Numbered from the stretch's first letter, positions 10,071 through 19,463 are shown. The stretch is 59,749 nucleotides of DNA from Vibrio cincinnatiensis (GCF_022113815.1 NZ_SGOM01000015.1:1-59749), one strand, 5' to 3'. The notes: generated by a model from the sequence alone, not told the origin. Made by a program: numbers and translations.

Positions 10071-10589
10071 ATGCCATTACTAGACAGCTTTACGGTTGAC
10101 CATACCCGCATGCACGCCCCTGCAGTACGAGTGGCCAAGGCTATGCAAACGCCAAAAGGCGATACCATTACGGTGTTTGATTTGCGTTTTACGTTACCCA
10201 ATAAAGACATTTTATCTGAAAAAGGGATTCATACGCTGGAGCATTTATATGCTGGATTCATGCGGGATCACCTTAATAGCGATATTGTCGAAATTATTGA
10301 TATTTCGCCAATGGGGTGCCGAACGGGTTTTTATATGAGCTTAATCGGTACACCGAGTGAAGAGCAGGTAGCCAGCGCATGGTTAGCTGCAATGAATGAT
10401 GTACTTAAGGTGGAAAGCCAAGATAAGATTCCAGAGTTAAATGAGTATCAATGTGGAACGGCAGCCATGCATTCTTTATCTGAAGCAAAAGCGATCGCCC
10501 AGCAAGTTATTCAGGCGGGTATTCAAGTAAATAAAAATGATGAGCTTGCCCTGCCTGAAGTGATGCTTCAGTCATTAAAAGTCGATTGA
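10071..10589 (+). CDS. luxS: S-ribosylhomocysteine lyase (AI-2 synthase)
   Basis: Cleaves S-ribosylhomocysteine to homocysteine and DPD, the precursor of the quorum signal AI-2. It is 172 aa, full length. Metal ligands are seen in HTLEH (His54, Glu57 catalytic, His58) and in the later NEYQCGT (Cys128); the catalytic Cys83 is in SPMGCRTGF. The AAGGAGAG ribosome binding site is well placed before ATG 10071. The gene ends just before a strong two-way terminator shared with the convergent transporter gene. Confidence 0.98.
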   Translation: MPLLDSFTVDHTRMHAPAVRVAKAMQTPKGDTITVFDLRFTLPNKDILSEKGIHTLEHLYAGFMRDHLNSDIVEIIDISPMGCRTGFYMSLIGTPSEEQVASAWLAAMNDVLKVESQDKIPELNEYQCGTAAMHSLSEAKAIAQQVIQAGIQVNKNDELALPEVMLQSLKVD

Positions 10590-10602
10590 TTGATAAGGAT
10601 AG

Positions 10603-10637
10603 AAAAAGGCTTGGTTATTGATAACCAAGCCTTTTTT
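10603..10637. terminator. Bidirectional terminator between luxS and corB
   Basis: The stem GGCTTGGTTAT (10608-10618) pairs with ATAACCAAGCC (10621-10631). It is flanked by an A run on one side and a T run on the other, so it serves both convergent genes. Confidence 0.92.
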
Positions 10638-10656
10638 ATGAGAATAGGAAAGGTAT

Positions 10657-11934
10657 TTATTTGCTCTTTTTCACTTTACGTGGGAAAACTCGTACCAGCT
10701 TGATTCGATTTTCTTCCAACTCAATAATTTCCATCGGGTGGCTTGCTACTTTCACACTTAAATGGCTTTCCGGGATCTCTTCAAGGTGTTCTAAAATTAA
10801 ACCATTCAATGTTCTTGGACCATCGGTCGGCAGTTTCCACTTCAAACTCTTGTTGATATCTCGAATATTCGCACTGCCTTCAATTAAGAAACTGCCATCA
10901 CCTTGTGGTGTGATTTCCTCTGCCAAACTGGGGGACATCGAGGTCGTAAATTCACCGACAATCTCTTCGAGAATATCTTCTAATGTGACCAAACCGATAA
11001 TGTCGCCATATTCATCAACAATCAGTCCAATACGCTCTTTATTACGTTGAAACTTAAGTAACTGTACATTCAGTGGGGTGCCTTCTGGAATAAAGTAGAC
11101 TTCATCTGCCGCTCGAAACAACGTCTCTTTATTGAATTCATTTTTTTCTAGCATCAAGCGAGCGGCTTCTCGCAAACGAAGCATGCCAACGGCTTCATCA
11201 ATATTATCTCGATATAGGACAACTCGGCCATGTGGTGAGTGTGTTAACTGTCGGATGATGGACTTCCAATCATCATTAATATTAATACCGGTGATTTCAT
11301 TTCGAGGAATCATAATATCGTTCACCGTAACATGCTCAAGATCGAGAATGGAGAGCAACATATCTTGGTGGCGACGAGGAATAAGGCGTCCCGCCTCATT
11401 GACTATAGTACGTAATTCATCGGAACTAAGTGGATCTTCTCCCCCGTGTTTTGCTCTTACACCGAGTAGGCGTAAGAAGCCATTCGTGATTAAGTTAACA
11501 AAAATCACTAAAGGGGCCATCAGCTTCATTAAGATACTGAGCACAATGCTGCTAGCGTATGAGACGCGTTCTGGATAGAGCGCCGCTAATGTTTTTGGAG
11601 TCACTTCTGCAAAGACTAATACCACTAAGGTGAGTGCCCCAGTTGCAATGGCAACCCCAATATTGCCATACAAACGCATTCCAATAATGGTGGCAATGGC
11701 TGAAGCAAGAATATTAACCAGATTATTACCGATTAAAATAAGGCCAATTAAGCGGTCTGGGCGGCCGAGTAACCGTTCAACTCGTTTGGCTCCTTTATGT
11801 CCGGTACTTGCCAAATGCTTTAAGCGGTAACGGTTAAGAGCCATCATGCCTGTTTCAGAACCTGAAAAGTAAGCTGAAATAACGATAAGACACGCGAGTA
11901 GCGCAAATAAGATACCCGTTGAGATGTCGTCCAA
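10657..11934 (-). CDS. corB: CNNM/CorC-family membrane protein with CBS domains (CorB/YfjD-like)
   Basis: A 425-residue inner-membrane protein. The N-terminal DUF21/CNNM domain has three to four hydrophobic helices starting at residue 8 and includes YFSGSETGMMALNR. A cytosolic CBS pair follows (about 190-320, with IMIPRNEITGI and VDEYGDIIGLVTLEDILEEI), and then a C-terminal CorC/HlyC domain. Relatives bind Mg-ATP through the CBS pair and are linked to Mg2+/Co2+ export or tolerance; older annotations call them hemolysins. It is probably transcribed after the CcsA-like gene, 49 bases upstream on the minus strand. Confidence 0.9.
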   Translation of the reverse strand: MDDISTGILFALLACLIVISAYFSGSETGMMALNRYRLKHLASTGHKGAKRVERLLGRPDRLIGLILIGNNLVNILASAIATIIGMRLYGNIGVAIATGALTLVVLVFAEVTPKTLAALYPERVSYASSIVLSILMKLMAPLVIFVNLITNGFLRLLGVRAKHGGEDPLSSDELRTIVNEAGRLIPRRHQDMLLSILDLEHVTVNDIMIPRNEITGININDDWKSIIRQLTHSPHGRVVLYRDNIDEAVGMLRLREAARLMLEKNEFNKETLFRAADEVYFIPEGTPLNVQLLKFQRNKERIGLIVDEYGDIIGLVTLEDILEEIVGEFTTSMSPSLAEEITPQGDGSFLIEGSANIRDINKSLKWKLPTDGPRTLNGLILEHLEEIPESHLSVKVASHPMEIIELEENRIKLVRVFPRKVKKSK

Positions 11935-11983
11935 AACGCACTGTTTCCTTATATAGAATTAAAATGAGCGATCATGATTGACC

Positions 11984-12787
11984 TTAATTGAGAATAATTT
12001 CTCTGACAAAACGGCTGCCAAAATAGGCCAAGGTTAATAGTGTGGCCCCGGCAATTGCAAACCAAGTCACTTTACGTCCTCGCCAGCCTTTCTGATAATG
12101 TCCCCACAATAAAAGGGAATATACAATCCAGGCGATAAAAGACAAGATACCTTTGTGTGCTTTTCCTTGCGCAAACATATCTTGAACAAAGAGCAGGCCC
12201 GTCAGGAGAGTGCCAGTTAATAGTAGGTTACCTATCAAAATGATTTTAAAGAGCTGCCGTTCAACCATCATCAGTGGAGGAAGGTTTGGGTTAATGGATA
12301 AGCCTTTTTTCTTTTTTAATTTATAATCAAGCCAAGCCAGTTGTAGTGCATAGAGCGCCCCGATTGACAATGTTGAATAGGAAAAGAGAGCAAAAGAAAT
12401 ATGTACCATTAATTTCGGGTCATTTTCTAAATGGGTGATAAAGGTGCTAGGGAGAAAAGCAGCGAGGGATAAGTTGATCGCTGAAAAGCTATATACCACG
12501 GGAAGTAAAAACCACAAACGTGCTTTGAACATCGCTAAACTCATGACCAGAGCAATAATAAAGCTGATCAGTGATGCCACATTAAGAATGCTCAGATTTT
12601 GGCCTGAACCATGCAAAATTAACCCCACGAGTAACCAGGCGTGAAAAAACAGCCCCAATGTAGCACTAATAAAAACGGTTTTTGCTTTGACGCCAGTTTG
12701 ATTGACCAGGCCCGGAACAATGGTTGCAATCGATAAAAAATATAAAGTAGCGGCAACAATAGCGATTAGGTTATCCATACTTGTCAC
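11984..12787 (-). CDS. ypjD: CcsA/YpjD-family cytochrome c assembly-like membrane protein
   Basis: A 267-residue polytopic protein (about eight hydrophobic segments) of the CcsA/CcmC-like family, as E. coli YpjD. Family features are the LVNQTG loop after helix 1 and conserved aromatic residues such as WIVYSLLLWGHYQKGWRGRK near the C-terminus, where relatives handle heme. The exact role is unknown. The start is uncertain: GTG at 12787 and ATG at 12778 are both possible, and neither has a strong ribosome binding site. It sits back to back with ffh, as in related genomes. Confidence 0.85.
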   Translation of the reverse strand: MTSMDNLIAIVAATLYFLSIATIVPGLVNQTGVKAKTVFISATLGLFFHAWLLVGLILHGSGQNLSILNVASLISFIIALVMSLAMFKARLWFLLPVVYSFSAINLSLAAFLPSTFITHLENDPKLMVHISFALFSYSTLSIGALYALQLAWLDYKLKKKKGLSINPNLPPLMMVERQLFKIILIGNLLLTGTLLTGLLFVQDMFAQGKAHKGILSFIAWIVYSLLLWGHYQKGWRGRKVTWFAIAGATLLTLAYFGSRFVREIILN

Positions 12788-12925
12788 AAAATTGGTTGCT
12801 CAATTGAAGAATTATACCCTGCTAAGGCTCAATGAGCTACGTTGGATCGTTATCGTTTTTAAGAGTTGAGATATTGAAATATAACCCAATCTTATAAAGA
12901 AACCTGCTCGTGACTCTGCAATGGG

Positions 12926-12952
12926 TATGCCTAGCCATTTGGCTAAGGTATA
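12926..12952. repeat. Inverted repeat in the ypjD-ffh divergent region
   Basis: TATGCCTAGCCA (12926-12937) pairs with TGGCTAAGGTATA (12940-12952), with one bulged A and a two-base turn. It lies 39 bases before ffh. It could be an operator or an RNA hairpin in the ffh leader. There is no T run. Confidence 0.5.
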
Positions 12953-12990
12953 CTCAAGCGTATTGATCGCCTAATCGCGAAGAGAAAAAC

Positions 12991-14367
12991 ATGTTTGAGA
13001 ATTTAACAGATCGATTATCCAAAACGCTGAAAAATATCAGTGGTAAAGGTCGTCTTACTGAAGACAACATTAAAGAAACCTTACGTGAAGTCCGCATGGC
13101 CTTGCTCGAGGCTGATGTCGCATTGCCTGTGGTGCGTGAATTCGTTAGTCGAGTGAAAGAGAGTGCGGTTGGTGTTGAGGTTTCTAAATCCCTAACACCG
13201 GGGCAAGAATTTATTAAGATTGTCCGTCAAGAGCTAGAAGCCGTGATGGGGGCGGCGAATGAAGCCTTGAATTTAGCCGCCCAACCGCCAGCCGTAATTT
13301 TAATGGCGGGTTTGCAAGGCGCCGGTAAAACGACCAGTGTGGGTAAACTTTCTAAATTGCTTAAAGAACGCGATAAGAAAAAAGTGCTGGTGGTGTCTGC
13401 GGACGTGTATCGCCCGGCGGCGATTAAACAGTTGGAAACATTAGCCAATGATCTTGAGGTCGACTTCTTCCCCTCATCAGCTGATCAAAACCCTATTGAT
13501 ATAGCCACGGCTGCGGTCGAGCATGCTAAGAAGAAATTTTATGATGTATTGATCGTCGATACCGCAGGGCGCTTAGCGGTTGATGAACAGATGATGGGTG
13601 AAATTCAAGCACTGCATCAATCCATCAACCCTGTCGAAACCTTATTTGTGGTTGATGCTATGACTGGGCAAGATGCGGCGAACACCGCGAAAGCCTTTGG
13701 CGATGCATTACCATTGACTGGGGTTATTCTTACTAAGGTTGACGGTGATGCCCGTGGTGGTGCGGCGTTATCTGTTCGTCATATCACAGGTAAACCCATT
13801 AAATTCTTAGGTGTTGGTGAAAAAACGGATGCCTTGGAACCTTTTCATCCTGATCGTGTTGCTTCTCGTATTTTGGGAATGGGGGATGTGTTATCGCTGA
13901 TTGAAGATTTGCAGCGTAACGTAGACCATGAAAAGGCTGAAAAGCTGGCGAAAAAATTCAAAGAGAAAAAGGGTTTTGATTTAGAAGATTTTCGTGAACA
14001 GCTCGGACAAATGCAAAATATGGGCGGTATGATGGGAATGTTGGACAAGCTTCCTGGTATGTCACAGCTTCCTGCCGGTGTGAAAGATAAAGTGGATGAT
14101 CGGATGTTCAAACAGATGGAAGCCATCATTAATTCGATGACCATGAAAGAACGTCAGAACCCGGAGTTAATCAAAGGCTCTCGTAAGAAACGGATCGCGG
14201 CAGGTTCTGGAACCCAAGTTCAAGATATAAACCGATTGCTTAAACAATTTACCCAAATGCAAAAAATGATGAAAAAAATACAGAAGGGTGGCATGAAAGG
14301 CATGATGCGTAATATGCAAGGGATGATGGGCGGTGGTTTTGGTGGAGGTGGCTTCTTTGGCCGCTAA
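12991..14367 (+). CDS. ffh: signal recognition particle protein Ffh
   Basis: GTPase that binds 4.5S RNA and hydrophobic signal sequences and delivers ribosomes to FtsY at the membrane. It is 458 aa. The N domain (1-90) is followed by the G domain with P-loop GLQGAGKT (107-114), DTAGR and TKVDGDARGG. A Met-rich M domain follows, and the tail is rich in Gly, Met and Phe. The start ATG follows an AGAG-type site. It is divergent from the CcsA-like gene; the pairing is a common gammaproteobacterial arrangement. Confidence 0.98.
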   Translation: MFENLTDRLSKTLKNISGKGRLTEDNIKETLREVRMALLEADVALPVVREFVSRVKESAVGVEVSKSLTPGQEFIKIVRQELEAVMGAANEALNLAAQPPAVILMAGLQGAGKTTSVGKLSKLLKERDKKKVLVVSADVYRPAAIKQLETLANDLEVDFFPSSADQNPIDIATAAVEHAKKKFYDVLIVDTAGRLAVDEQMMGEIQALHQSINPVETLFVVDAMTGQDAANTAKAFGDALPLTGVILTKVDGDARGGAALSVRHITGKPIKFLGVGEKTDALEPFHPDRVASRILGMGDVLSLIEDLQRNVDHEKAEKLAKKFKEKKGFDLEDFREQLGQMQNMGGMMGMLDKLPGMSQLPAGVKDKVDDRMFKQMEAIINSMTMKERQNPELIKGSRKKRIAAGSGTQVQDINRLLKQFTQMQKMMKKIQKGGMKGMMRNMQGMMGGGFGGGGFFGR

Positions 14368-14483
14368 GCTTGGGCAAGAAACTTCAGAGAGACTTTATTT
14401 TCAGTATGATTTATCAAACTGCTAGCAAGCTCACAGTAATCACTGATGGGATTTGGTGGTGAAAAAGTAGCTAAACCCCTTGC

Positions 14484-14524
14484 AAAGCCTCGGAATAAGA
14501 GTAAAATTCCGAGGCTTTATTTTG
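14484..14524 (+). terminator. Rho-independent terminator of ffh
   Basis: The 13-bp perfect stem AAAGCCTCGGAAT / ATTCCGAGGCTTT (14484-14496 with 14506-14518) is followed by a T-rich stretch. Confidence 0.92.
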
Positions 14525-14531
14525 GCACGAG

Positions 14532-14567
14532 ACCCCAAACTGTTTTTAATCGAATAGTTTCTGGGGT
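14532..14567 (+). promoter_or_regulatory. Hairpin in the rpsP leader (attenuator candidate)
   Basis: ACCCC/GGGGT plus AAACT/AGTTT form a 10-bp stem interrupted by a two-base bulge (14532-14541 with 14556-14567). It is followed by T-rich sequence and lies 33 bases before rpsP. It could end read-through or control the ribosomal protein operon. Confidence 0.5.
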
Positions 14568-14600
14568 TAATTTTATTTTTGAGAAAGCAAAGAGGACGAC

Positions 14601-14849
14601 ATGGTAACCATTCGTTTGGCACGTCACGGCGCTAAAAAGCGTCCATTTTATCAAATCGTTGTAGCAGACAGCCGCAACTCTTCAACTGGCCGTTTCATCG
14701 AGAAAGTAGGTTTCTTTAACCCTACTGCAACAGGTCAAGAAGAAGGCCTACGTGTAGATCTAGATCGCGTGAACCATTGGGTATCACAAGGCGCATCTTT
14801 ATCTGATCGCGTAGCTAAACTAGTAAAAGACGCTCAAAAAGCGGCTTAA
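14601..14849 (+). CDS. rpsP: 30S ribosomal protein S16
   Basis: An 82-residue S16 with the invariant start [20 protein letters not shown] and the FNP segment. It binds 16S rRNA during assembly of the small subunit. A good AGAGGA site precedes ATG 14601. First gene of rpsP-rimM-trmD-rplS, an operon that joins ribosome maturation with tRNA modification. Confidence 0.99.
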   Translation: MVTIRLARHGAKKRPFYQIVVADSRNSSTGRFIEKVGFFNPTATGQEEGLRVDLDRVNHWVSQGASLSDRVAKLVKDAQKAA

Positions 14850-14867
14850 TTCAATAGTGACTAGTTT

Positions 14868-15422
14868 ATGTCGATGGAAGGCAAAAAAATAATGAGCAAG
14901 CAAAGCGAAAAGATTGTTGTAGGTAAGTTTGGTGCTTCTTATGGCATTCGTGGCTGGCTTAAAGTTTTGTCCTACACAGACAATGCTGAAAGCATTTTTG
15001 ATTATAGCCCTTGGTTTGTTAACCAAAAGGGCGAATGGGTGGAATACAAAGTAGAAAGTTGGAAACGCCATAACAAAGGCTTGTTAGCAAAACTTCAAGG
15101 GCTTGATGTTCGCGAAGATGCAAACCTACTGACTAACTTTGAAATTTCAATTAACCCAGCGGCATTACCTGAATTGTCAGAAGATGAATTCTACTGGCGG
15201 GAATTGTTTGGCATGCGAGTGGTAACAACACAAGGTTATGATCTTGGTGAAGTTATCGATATGTTAGAAACTGGCTCCAACGATGTTTTGGTAGTGAAAG
15301 CAAATCTAAAAGATGCTTTTGGACAAAAGGAACGATTAATTCCGTTTCTTGAAGAGCAAGTGATCAAACAGATTGATCGCACCGCTCAACGGATCGAAGT
15401 TGACTGGGATCCTGCGTTTTAA
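14868..15422 (+). CDS. rimM: ribosome maturation factor RimM
   Basis: Assists maturation of the 30S head near S19. It is 184 aa. The N-terminal RimM barrel begins [17 protein letters not shown], and a C-terminal PRC barrel follows (from about residue 105, [11 protein letters not shown]). The start is debatable: ATG 14868 gives the longer form I recall for Vibrio, while ATG 14892 sits behind GGAAG (14876-14880) and would remove eight residues. It lies 18 bases after rpsP. Confidence 0.96.
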   Translation: MSMEGKKIMSKQSEKIVVGKFGASYGIRGWLKVLSYTDNAESIFDYSPWFVNQKGEWVEYKVESWKRHNKGLLAKLQGLDVREDANLLTNFEISINPAALPELSEDEFYWRELFGMRVVTTQGYDLGEVIDMLETGSNDVLVVKANLKDAFGQKERLIPFLEEQVIKQIDRTAQRIEVDWDPAF

Positions 15423-15448
15423 CTCTAAATCGATAAGGCGAAGAACAC

Positions 15449-16192
15449 ATGTGGGTTGGCATTATTAGCCTATTTCCTGAAATGTTCCGTAGCGTGACGG
15501 ATTTTGGAGTAACAGGCCAAGCGGTAAAAAAAGGCTTATTATCTATTCAAAGTTGGAATCCTCGTGATTTCACCGACGACAAACGTCGAACTGTAGATGA
15601 TAAACCGTACGGTGGTGGTCCTGGCATGTTAATGATGGTGCAACCTTTGCGTGATGCCATTCATGCCGCGAAAGCAGCCGCCCCGGGTAAGACGAAAGTG
15701 ATTTATCTCTCTCCTCAAGGTCGAAAACTTGACCAGCAAGGAGTGGAAGAGTTGGCTAACAATGATAATTTATTACTCATTTGTGGCCGCTATGAAGGGA
15801 TAGATGAACGTATTATAGAATCAGAAGTTGATGAAGAATGGTCAATTGGTGATTTTGTAATGACGGGTGGGGAAATCCCAGCGATGACGTTGATCGACTC
15901 TGTTTCTCGGTTTATACCGGGAGTCTTAGGCGATTTTGCGTCAGCAGAAGAAGATTCTTTTGCTAATGGCTTATTAGATTGCCCACACTATACGCGTCCT
16001 GAAGTATTGGATGGCAAAACAGTACCTTCGGTACTGATGTCTGGAAATCATCAGGATATTCGTCACTGGCGACAAAAACAGTCGTTAGGCCGAACTTGGC
16101 TAAGAAGACCGGAGCTCCTGGAAAACCTAGCTCTGACTGACGAACAGGAACAATTATTGGCAGAGTTTATCAAAGAAACTCATCACCAATAA
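15449..16192 (+). CDS. trmD: tRNA (guanine-N1)-methyltransferase
   Basis: Methylates G37 of tRNAs with G36, preventing +1 frameshifting; uses S-adenosylmethionine bound in a trefoil knot (SPOUT family). It is 247 aa. Hallmarks include [12 protein letters not shown] at the start, [23 protein letters not shown] and the knot region [15 protein letters not shown]. Third gene of the rpsP operon. Confidence 0.99.
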   Translation: MWVGIISLFPEMFRSVTDFGVTGQAVKKGLLSIQSWNPRDFTDDKRRTVDDKPYGGGPGMLMMVQPLRDAIHAAKAAAPGKTKVIYLSPQGRKLDQQGVEELANNDNLLLICGRYEGIDERIIESEVDEEWSIGDFVMTGGEIPAMTLIDSVSRFIPGVLGDFASAEEDSFANGLLDCPHYTRPEVLDGKTVPSVLMSGNHQDIRHWRQKQSLGRTWLRRPELLENLALTDEQEQLLAEFIKETHHQ

Positions 16193-16233
16193 CCTATTAA
16201 ATTTAGTATCAGTTTATTCTAGGAATTTTAAAA

Positions 16234-16587
16234 ATGAGTAATATCATCAAGGCTCTAGAACAAGAGCAAATGAAACAAGACCTACCTAAGTTCGCACCAG
16301 GTGACACTGTTGTTGTTCAAGTTAAGGTAAAAGAAGGTGACCGTGAGCGTCTACAGGCGTATGAAGGCGTTGTAATCGCAATCCGTAACCGTGGTCTACA
16401 CTCAGCATTTACCGTTCGTAAGATCTCTAACGGTGAAGGTGTTGAGCGTACGTTCCAAACTCACTCTCCAGTTGTTGATAGCATTGAAGTGAAGCGCCGT
16501 GGTGCAGTACGTCGTGCCAAATTGTACTACCTACGCGATCGCTCTGGTAAAGCTGCTCGTATCAAAGAGAAGCTTACTAAGAAATAA
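16234..16587 (+). CDS. rplS: 50S ribosomal protein L19
   Basis: A 117-residue L19 located at the 30S-50S interface. Typical motifs are [32 protein letters not shown] and [20 protein letters not shown] precedes the ATG. Last gene of rpsP-rimM-trmD-rplS, followed by a strong terminator. Confidence 0.99.
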   Translation: MSNIIKALEQEQMKQDLPKFAPGDTVVVQVKVKEGDRERLQAYEGVVIAIRNRGLHSAFTVRKISNGEGVERTFQTHSPVVDSIEVKRRGAVRRAKLYYLRDRSGKAARIKEKLTKK

Positions 16588-16610
16588 TGTTAGAACTCGC
16601 GTTCTCATAG

Positions 16611-16639
16611 AAAACGGAGCCAGATGGCTCCGTTTTTTT
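16611..16639 (+). terminator. Rho-independent terminator of the rpsP operon
   Basis: The 12-bp stem AAAACGGAGCCA / TGGCTCCGTTTT (from 16611) has a two-base turn and a T run to 16639. Confidence 0.94.
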
Positions 16640-16688
16640 ATTCGTCAATTTTGAGGATAGCAGTTTGGTCGATAAAATTGAGAGGGGC

Positions 16689-17750
16689 TTATTCTCTGAT
16701 ATCTTCTGCGATAGTGACTGGTAGGGTAATTTCTTCACCTTTACGCAATAAGGTGAACTCGACCACACTACCGGGGCGTAAGTCGGTGACGGTATCCATC
16801 ACGCTTTGTCGGCCATTAATTTTGTGCCCATCAATTTTCAAAATAATATCACGAACCATAAACCCTGCTTTTGCGGCTGGGCCATTGGGATCAACCCCTA
16901 AAACTACAATGCCACCAATATGTTCACTACCGAGTAACCGAGATGTGACAGAATTAATGTCCTGCCCATCAACCCCTATATAGCCTCGGATAACACGCCC
17001 ATCAGCAATGATTTTCCCCATAATTTTATTGGCGAGTTCGAATGGGATCGCAAATGAAATACCATAGGTTTCAAGATCCGTGGCTTGCTGGAAAGACGCC
17101 GTATTAATCCCGACTAACTCACCTTGAGTATTGACTAATGCTCCGCCCGAATTTCCTTCATTGATAGCTGCATCGGTTTGGATAAAGGCTTGTCTTCCAT
17201 CAGCACTGATGGATGAACGACCTGTCGCTGAAATAATACCAAACGTTGTGGTTTGCCCTAAGTTATAAGGGTTACCGATGGCTAAGACGACATCGCCCAC
17301 TTTGGCTTGGTAGTGTGGGTTTTGTGGGATAACCGGTAAATTGTTACCTTCTATTTGTAATATAGCAATATCTGTGCGGCGATCTTGTCCGACTAATTGA
17401 GCGGCTGCCACGCGGCCATCTTGCAGCGCGACAATAATTTGATCTGCTTGAGCAATGACATGATAGTTGGTAATCAGGTAGCCTTTTTCATTTACAATGA
17501 CTCCTGAACCTAGCCCTTGTGTTGACAGTTTGCTTCGGTCATTTTCGGAGTATTTTCGGCTATAGATATTGACAACAGCAGGAGCTGCTCGTCGCACTGC
17601 TTCATTAAAAGAGAGTTGTAATGAGCCTATATTGGTTGGAGCTTCACTGGGTTGGGGGAAAATATGTGAGCGTAAAGAGGGAACAGCAAGAATCACTACG
17701 ATAGCAGCGAGCAGGCCAAACCCAACAGAGCGAACCAGAAATTTCAACAT
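16689..17750 (-). CDS. degS: envelope stress sensor protease DegS
   Basis: Inner-membrane serine protease that senses misfolded outer-membrane proteins through its PDZ domain and makes the first cut in anti-sigma factor RseA, releasing sigma E. It is 353 aa. One N-terminal transmembrane helix (about 5-24) anchors it. The trypsin-like triad is His97 (TNYHV), Asp127 (TDIAIL) and Ser201 (GNSGGAL), almost the numbering of E. coli DegS. A single PDZ domain follows (about 255-345). It lies downstream of degQ on the same strand with a 235-base gap containing inverted repeats and its own terminator. Confidence 0.96.
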   Translation of the reverse strand: MLKFLVRSVGFGLLAAIVVILAVPSLRSHIFPQPSEAPTNIGSLQLSFNEAVRRAAPAVVNIYSRKYSENDRSKLSTQGLGSGVIVNEKGYLITNYHVIAQADQIIVALQDGRVAAAQLVGQDRRTDIAILQIEGNNLPVIPQNPHYQAKVGDVVLAIGNPYNLGQTTTFGIISATGRSSISADGRQAFIQTDAAINEGNSGGALVNTQGELVGINTASFQQATDLETYGISFAIPFELANKIMGKIIADGRVIRGYIGVDGQDINSVTSRLLGSEHIGGIVVLGVDPNGPAAKAGFMVRDIILKIDGHKINGRQSVMDTVTDLRPGSVVEFTLLRKGEEITLPVTIAEDIRE

Positions 17751-17792
17751 ATTTTTCCCAAAATCGATAAATTAAGTCACAAGACGAGCTTA

Positions 17793-17817
17793 ACCCATTA
17801 ATGGGTCATGACGTCAA
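17793..17817 (-). promoter_or_regulatory. Possible degS promoter with palindromic operator
   Basis: On the minus strand a TTGACG -35-like hexamer (17817-17812) is followed by the perfect 14-bp palindrome ACCCATTAATGGGT (17806-17793), placed in the promoter spacer. The -10 is poor. The palindrome is seen directly; an operator role is inference. Confidence 0.35.
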
Positions 17818-17856
17818 TAAACACAGGCTAGTACAACCAATAACCCATCAGGCGTT

Positions 17857-17919
17857 ATGTTATTCTCAACCCTCCTTGCTAGGCAGTCATAACCTAACAT
17901 TGAGAGTGAAGAATAACAT
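17857..17919. repeat. Inverted repeat between degQ and degS
   Basis: ATGTTATTCTCAA (17857-17869) is matched by its complement in 17900-17919, TTGAG...AGAATAACAT, interrupted by five extra bases. The 30-base interior is not obviously structured and no gene is present. Confidence 0.5.
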
Positions 17920-17935
17920 TGCCTTGAAAAATAAC

Positions 17936-17959
17936 AAAAGGGCAGTCTCTCTGCCCTTT
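17936..17959 (-). terminator. Rho-independent terminator of degQ
   Basis: Read on the minus strand, the stem AAAGGGCAG pairs with CTGCCCTTT around a 5-base loop and ends in TTTTG. It lies 27 bases after the degQ stop. Confidence 0.88.
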
Positions 17960-17985
17960 ATTCGTTTTATTAATTTATAGATCCG

Positions 17986-19353
17986 TTAGCGAACAACAAG
18001 ATAAATAGTACGATCACCTCGTTGAATATTAAGCGCTAATATGGAAGGAGACTGGTCCAAAATTTCTCGTAACTCAGCAATATTTCTGATTCGTTTACGG
18101 TTAACTCCGATAATAATGTCGTCTTTTTGAATTTGATAAGCCTCTGCCGGTGAACCTTTTTCAACTTGAGTGACTTTGACTCCTTGAATGGTATCACTTG
18201 CTGTCGTATTTGTTAGCTCGGCACCCGTTAGCCCTTGGTGTAGGCTTTCTGCTTTAGTTTTACTATTGGCTTGTTCATCTAATGTCACCTTGTAGGTCTT
18301 TTCTTTGCCATCTCGGATGACACCCAGTTTGACTTGCTTACCTGCACCTAAGGTTGCAATGGTGGCTCTTAGTTCAGAGAAAGTCTCTACTTTTCTACCA
18401 TTAATTGAAACGATGATATCACCGGCCTTGAGGCCTGCTTTGTCGGCAGCGCTATCGGGAACCACTTGGCTGACAAAGGCTCCTTTACTGGATTCATACC
18501 CTAAGGCATCGGCAAGTTCAGAGGAAACTTCACCACCTTGTACCCCTAGCATACCGCGTTTTACTTCACCGAATTCTAAAATTTGGTCGGTAAGGTTTTT
18601 CATCATATTGGCTGGAATGGCAAAACCAATCCCGACATTGCCGCCATTGGGGCCTAGAATGGCGGTGTTGATACCGATCAATTCACCTTTGAGGTTAACT
18701 AACGCACCACCAGAGTTACCACTGTTGATCGCAGCATCGGTCTGAATGAAGTTTTCAAAATTCTCAATATTTAATCCACTGCGTCCAAGGGCTGAAATAA
18801 TACCGGAAGTGACTGTTTGACCAAGCCCAAAAGGGTTACCGATAGCTACAGCAAAATCGCCTACCCGGAGTGTATCTGAGTCTGCAATTGGCATTTGAGT
18901 GAGAGACTTGGCTTTACTGAGTTTGAGCAGAGCAATATCAGCCATTTGATCGCCTCCCACCAGTTCGGCATCAAATTCTCGACCATCATGTAGCTGAACT
19001 CGAATTTTTTCTGCACCATTAATGACGTGGTAATTGGTGACCACATGACCTTTTTGGGCGTCAATAATAACCCCGGATCCTAATCCCCGAAATGGGCGCT
19101 CTTGGAGCTGCTCGGTAGGGAAGTCTGGACCAAAGAAAAAGCGAAACTGATCGGGAAGGCGCTGGCGAGAAACCTGAGTGCCTTCAACGGCAATGCTGAC
19201 AACTGCTGGCGTGATTTTTTCCAGCATTGGCGCGAGGCTGGGCAACTGTTCACCTTGTACAGAGAGAGGTAACGCGGCACTGACCTGTAATGGGGTGATG
19301 AGGGAACTGAAGCTTAATGTTAATGCTGTTAAAACAAGCAAAGGTTTTTTCAT
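17986..19353 (-). CDS. degQ: periplasmic serine endoprotease DegQ/DegP (HtrA family)
   Basis: Periplasmic protease-chaperone that degrades misfolded envelope proteins. It is 455 aa from ATG 19353. Signal peptide about 1-26 ending VSA. The triad is His109 (TNYHV), Asp139 (MADIALL) and Ser214 (GNSGGAL). Two PDZ domains occupy about 260-450. I chose ATG 19353 over the longer frame from 19419 because GAGGAG sits 7-8 bases before it and a normal signal peptide follows. The short Q-linker and length favour DegQ over E. coli DegP, though many Vibrio annotations call it DegP. Paired with degS, which activates the sigma-E response. Confidence 0.94.
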   Translation of the reverse strand: MKKPLLVLTALTLSFSSLITPLQVSAALPLSVQGEQLPSLAPMLEKITPAVVSIAVEGTQVSRQRLPDQFRFFFGPDFPTEQLQERPFRGLGSGVIIDAQKGHVVTNYHVINGAEKIRVQLHDGREFDAELVGGDQMADIALLKLSKAKSLTQMPIADSDTLRVGDFAVAIGNPFGLGQTVTSGIISALGRSGLNIENFENFIQTDAAINSGNSGGALVNLKGELIGINTAILGPNGGNVGIGFAIPANMMKNLTDQILEFGEVKRGMLGVQGGEVSSELADALGYESSKGAFVSQVVPDSAADKAGLKAGDIIVSINGRKVETFSELRATIATLGAGKQVKLGVIRDGKEKTYKVTLDEQANSKTKAESLHQGLTGAELTNTTASDTIQGVKVTQVEKGSPAEAYQIQKDDIIIGVNRKRIRNIAELREILDQSPSILALNIQRGDRTIYLVVR

Positions 19354-19434
19354 CGTAACACTCCTCAATGGATTAAAGCCTGATGTCATTGATATGTGTC
19401 TTTCTATAAAAAACTTCAACAGGCTGAATGAGAG

Positions 19435-19463
19435 TTATGACTTAAAAACCTTTGCAAAGTTCA
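19435..19463 (-). promoter_or_regulatory. Candidate sigma-E promoter for degQ
   Basis: On the minus strand TGAACTT (19463-19457, close to the sigma-E -35 GGAACTT) is followed after 16 bases by TCATAA (19440-19435, close to the sigma-E -10 TCAAA/TCTGA). The start would be about 75 bases before the degQ ATG. Confidence 0.4.
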
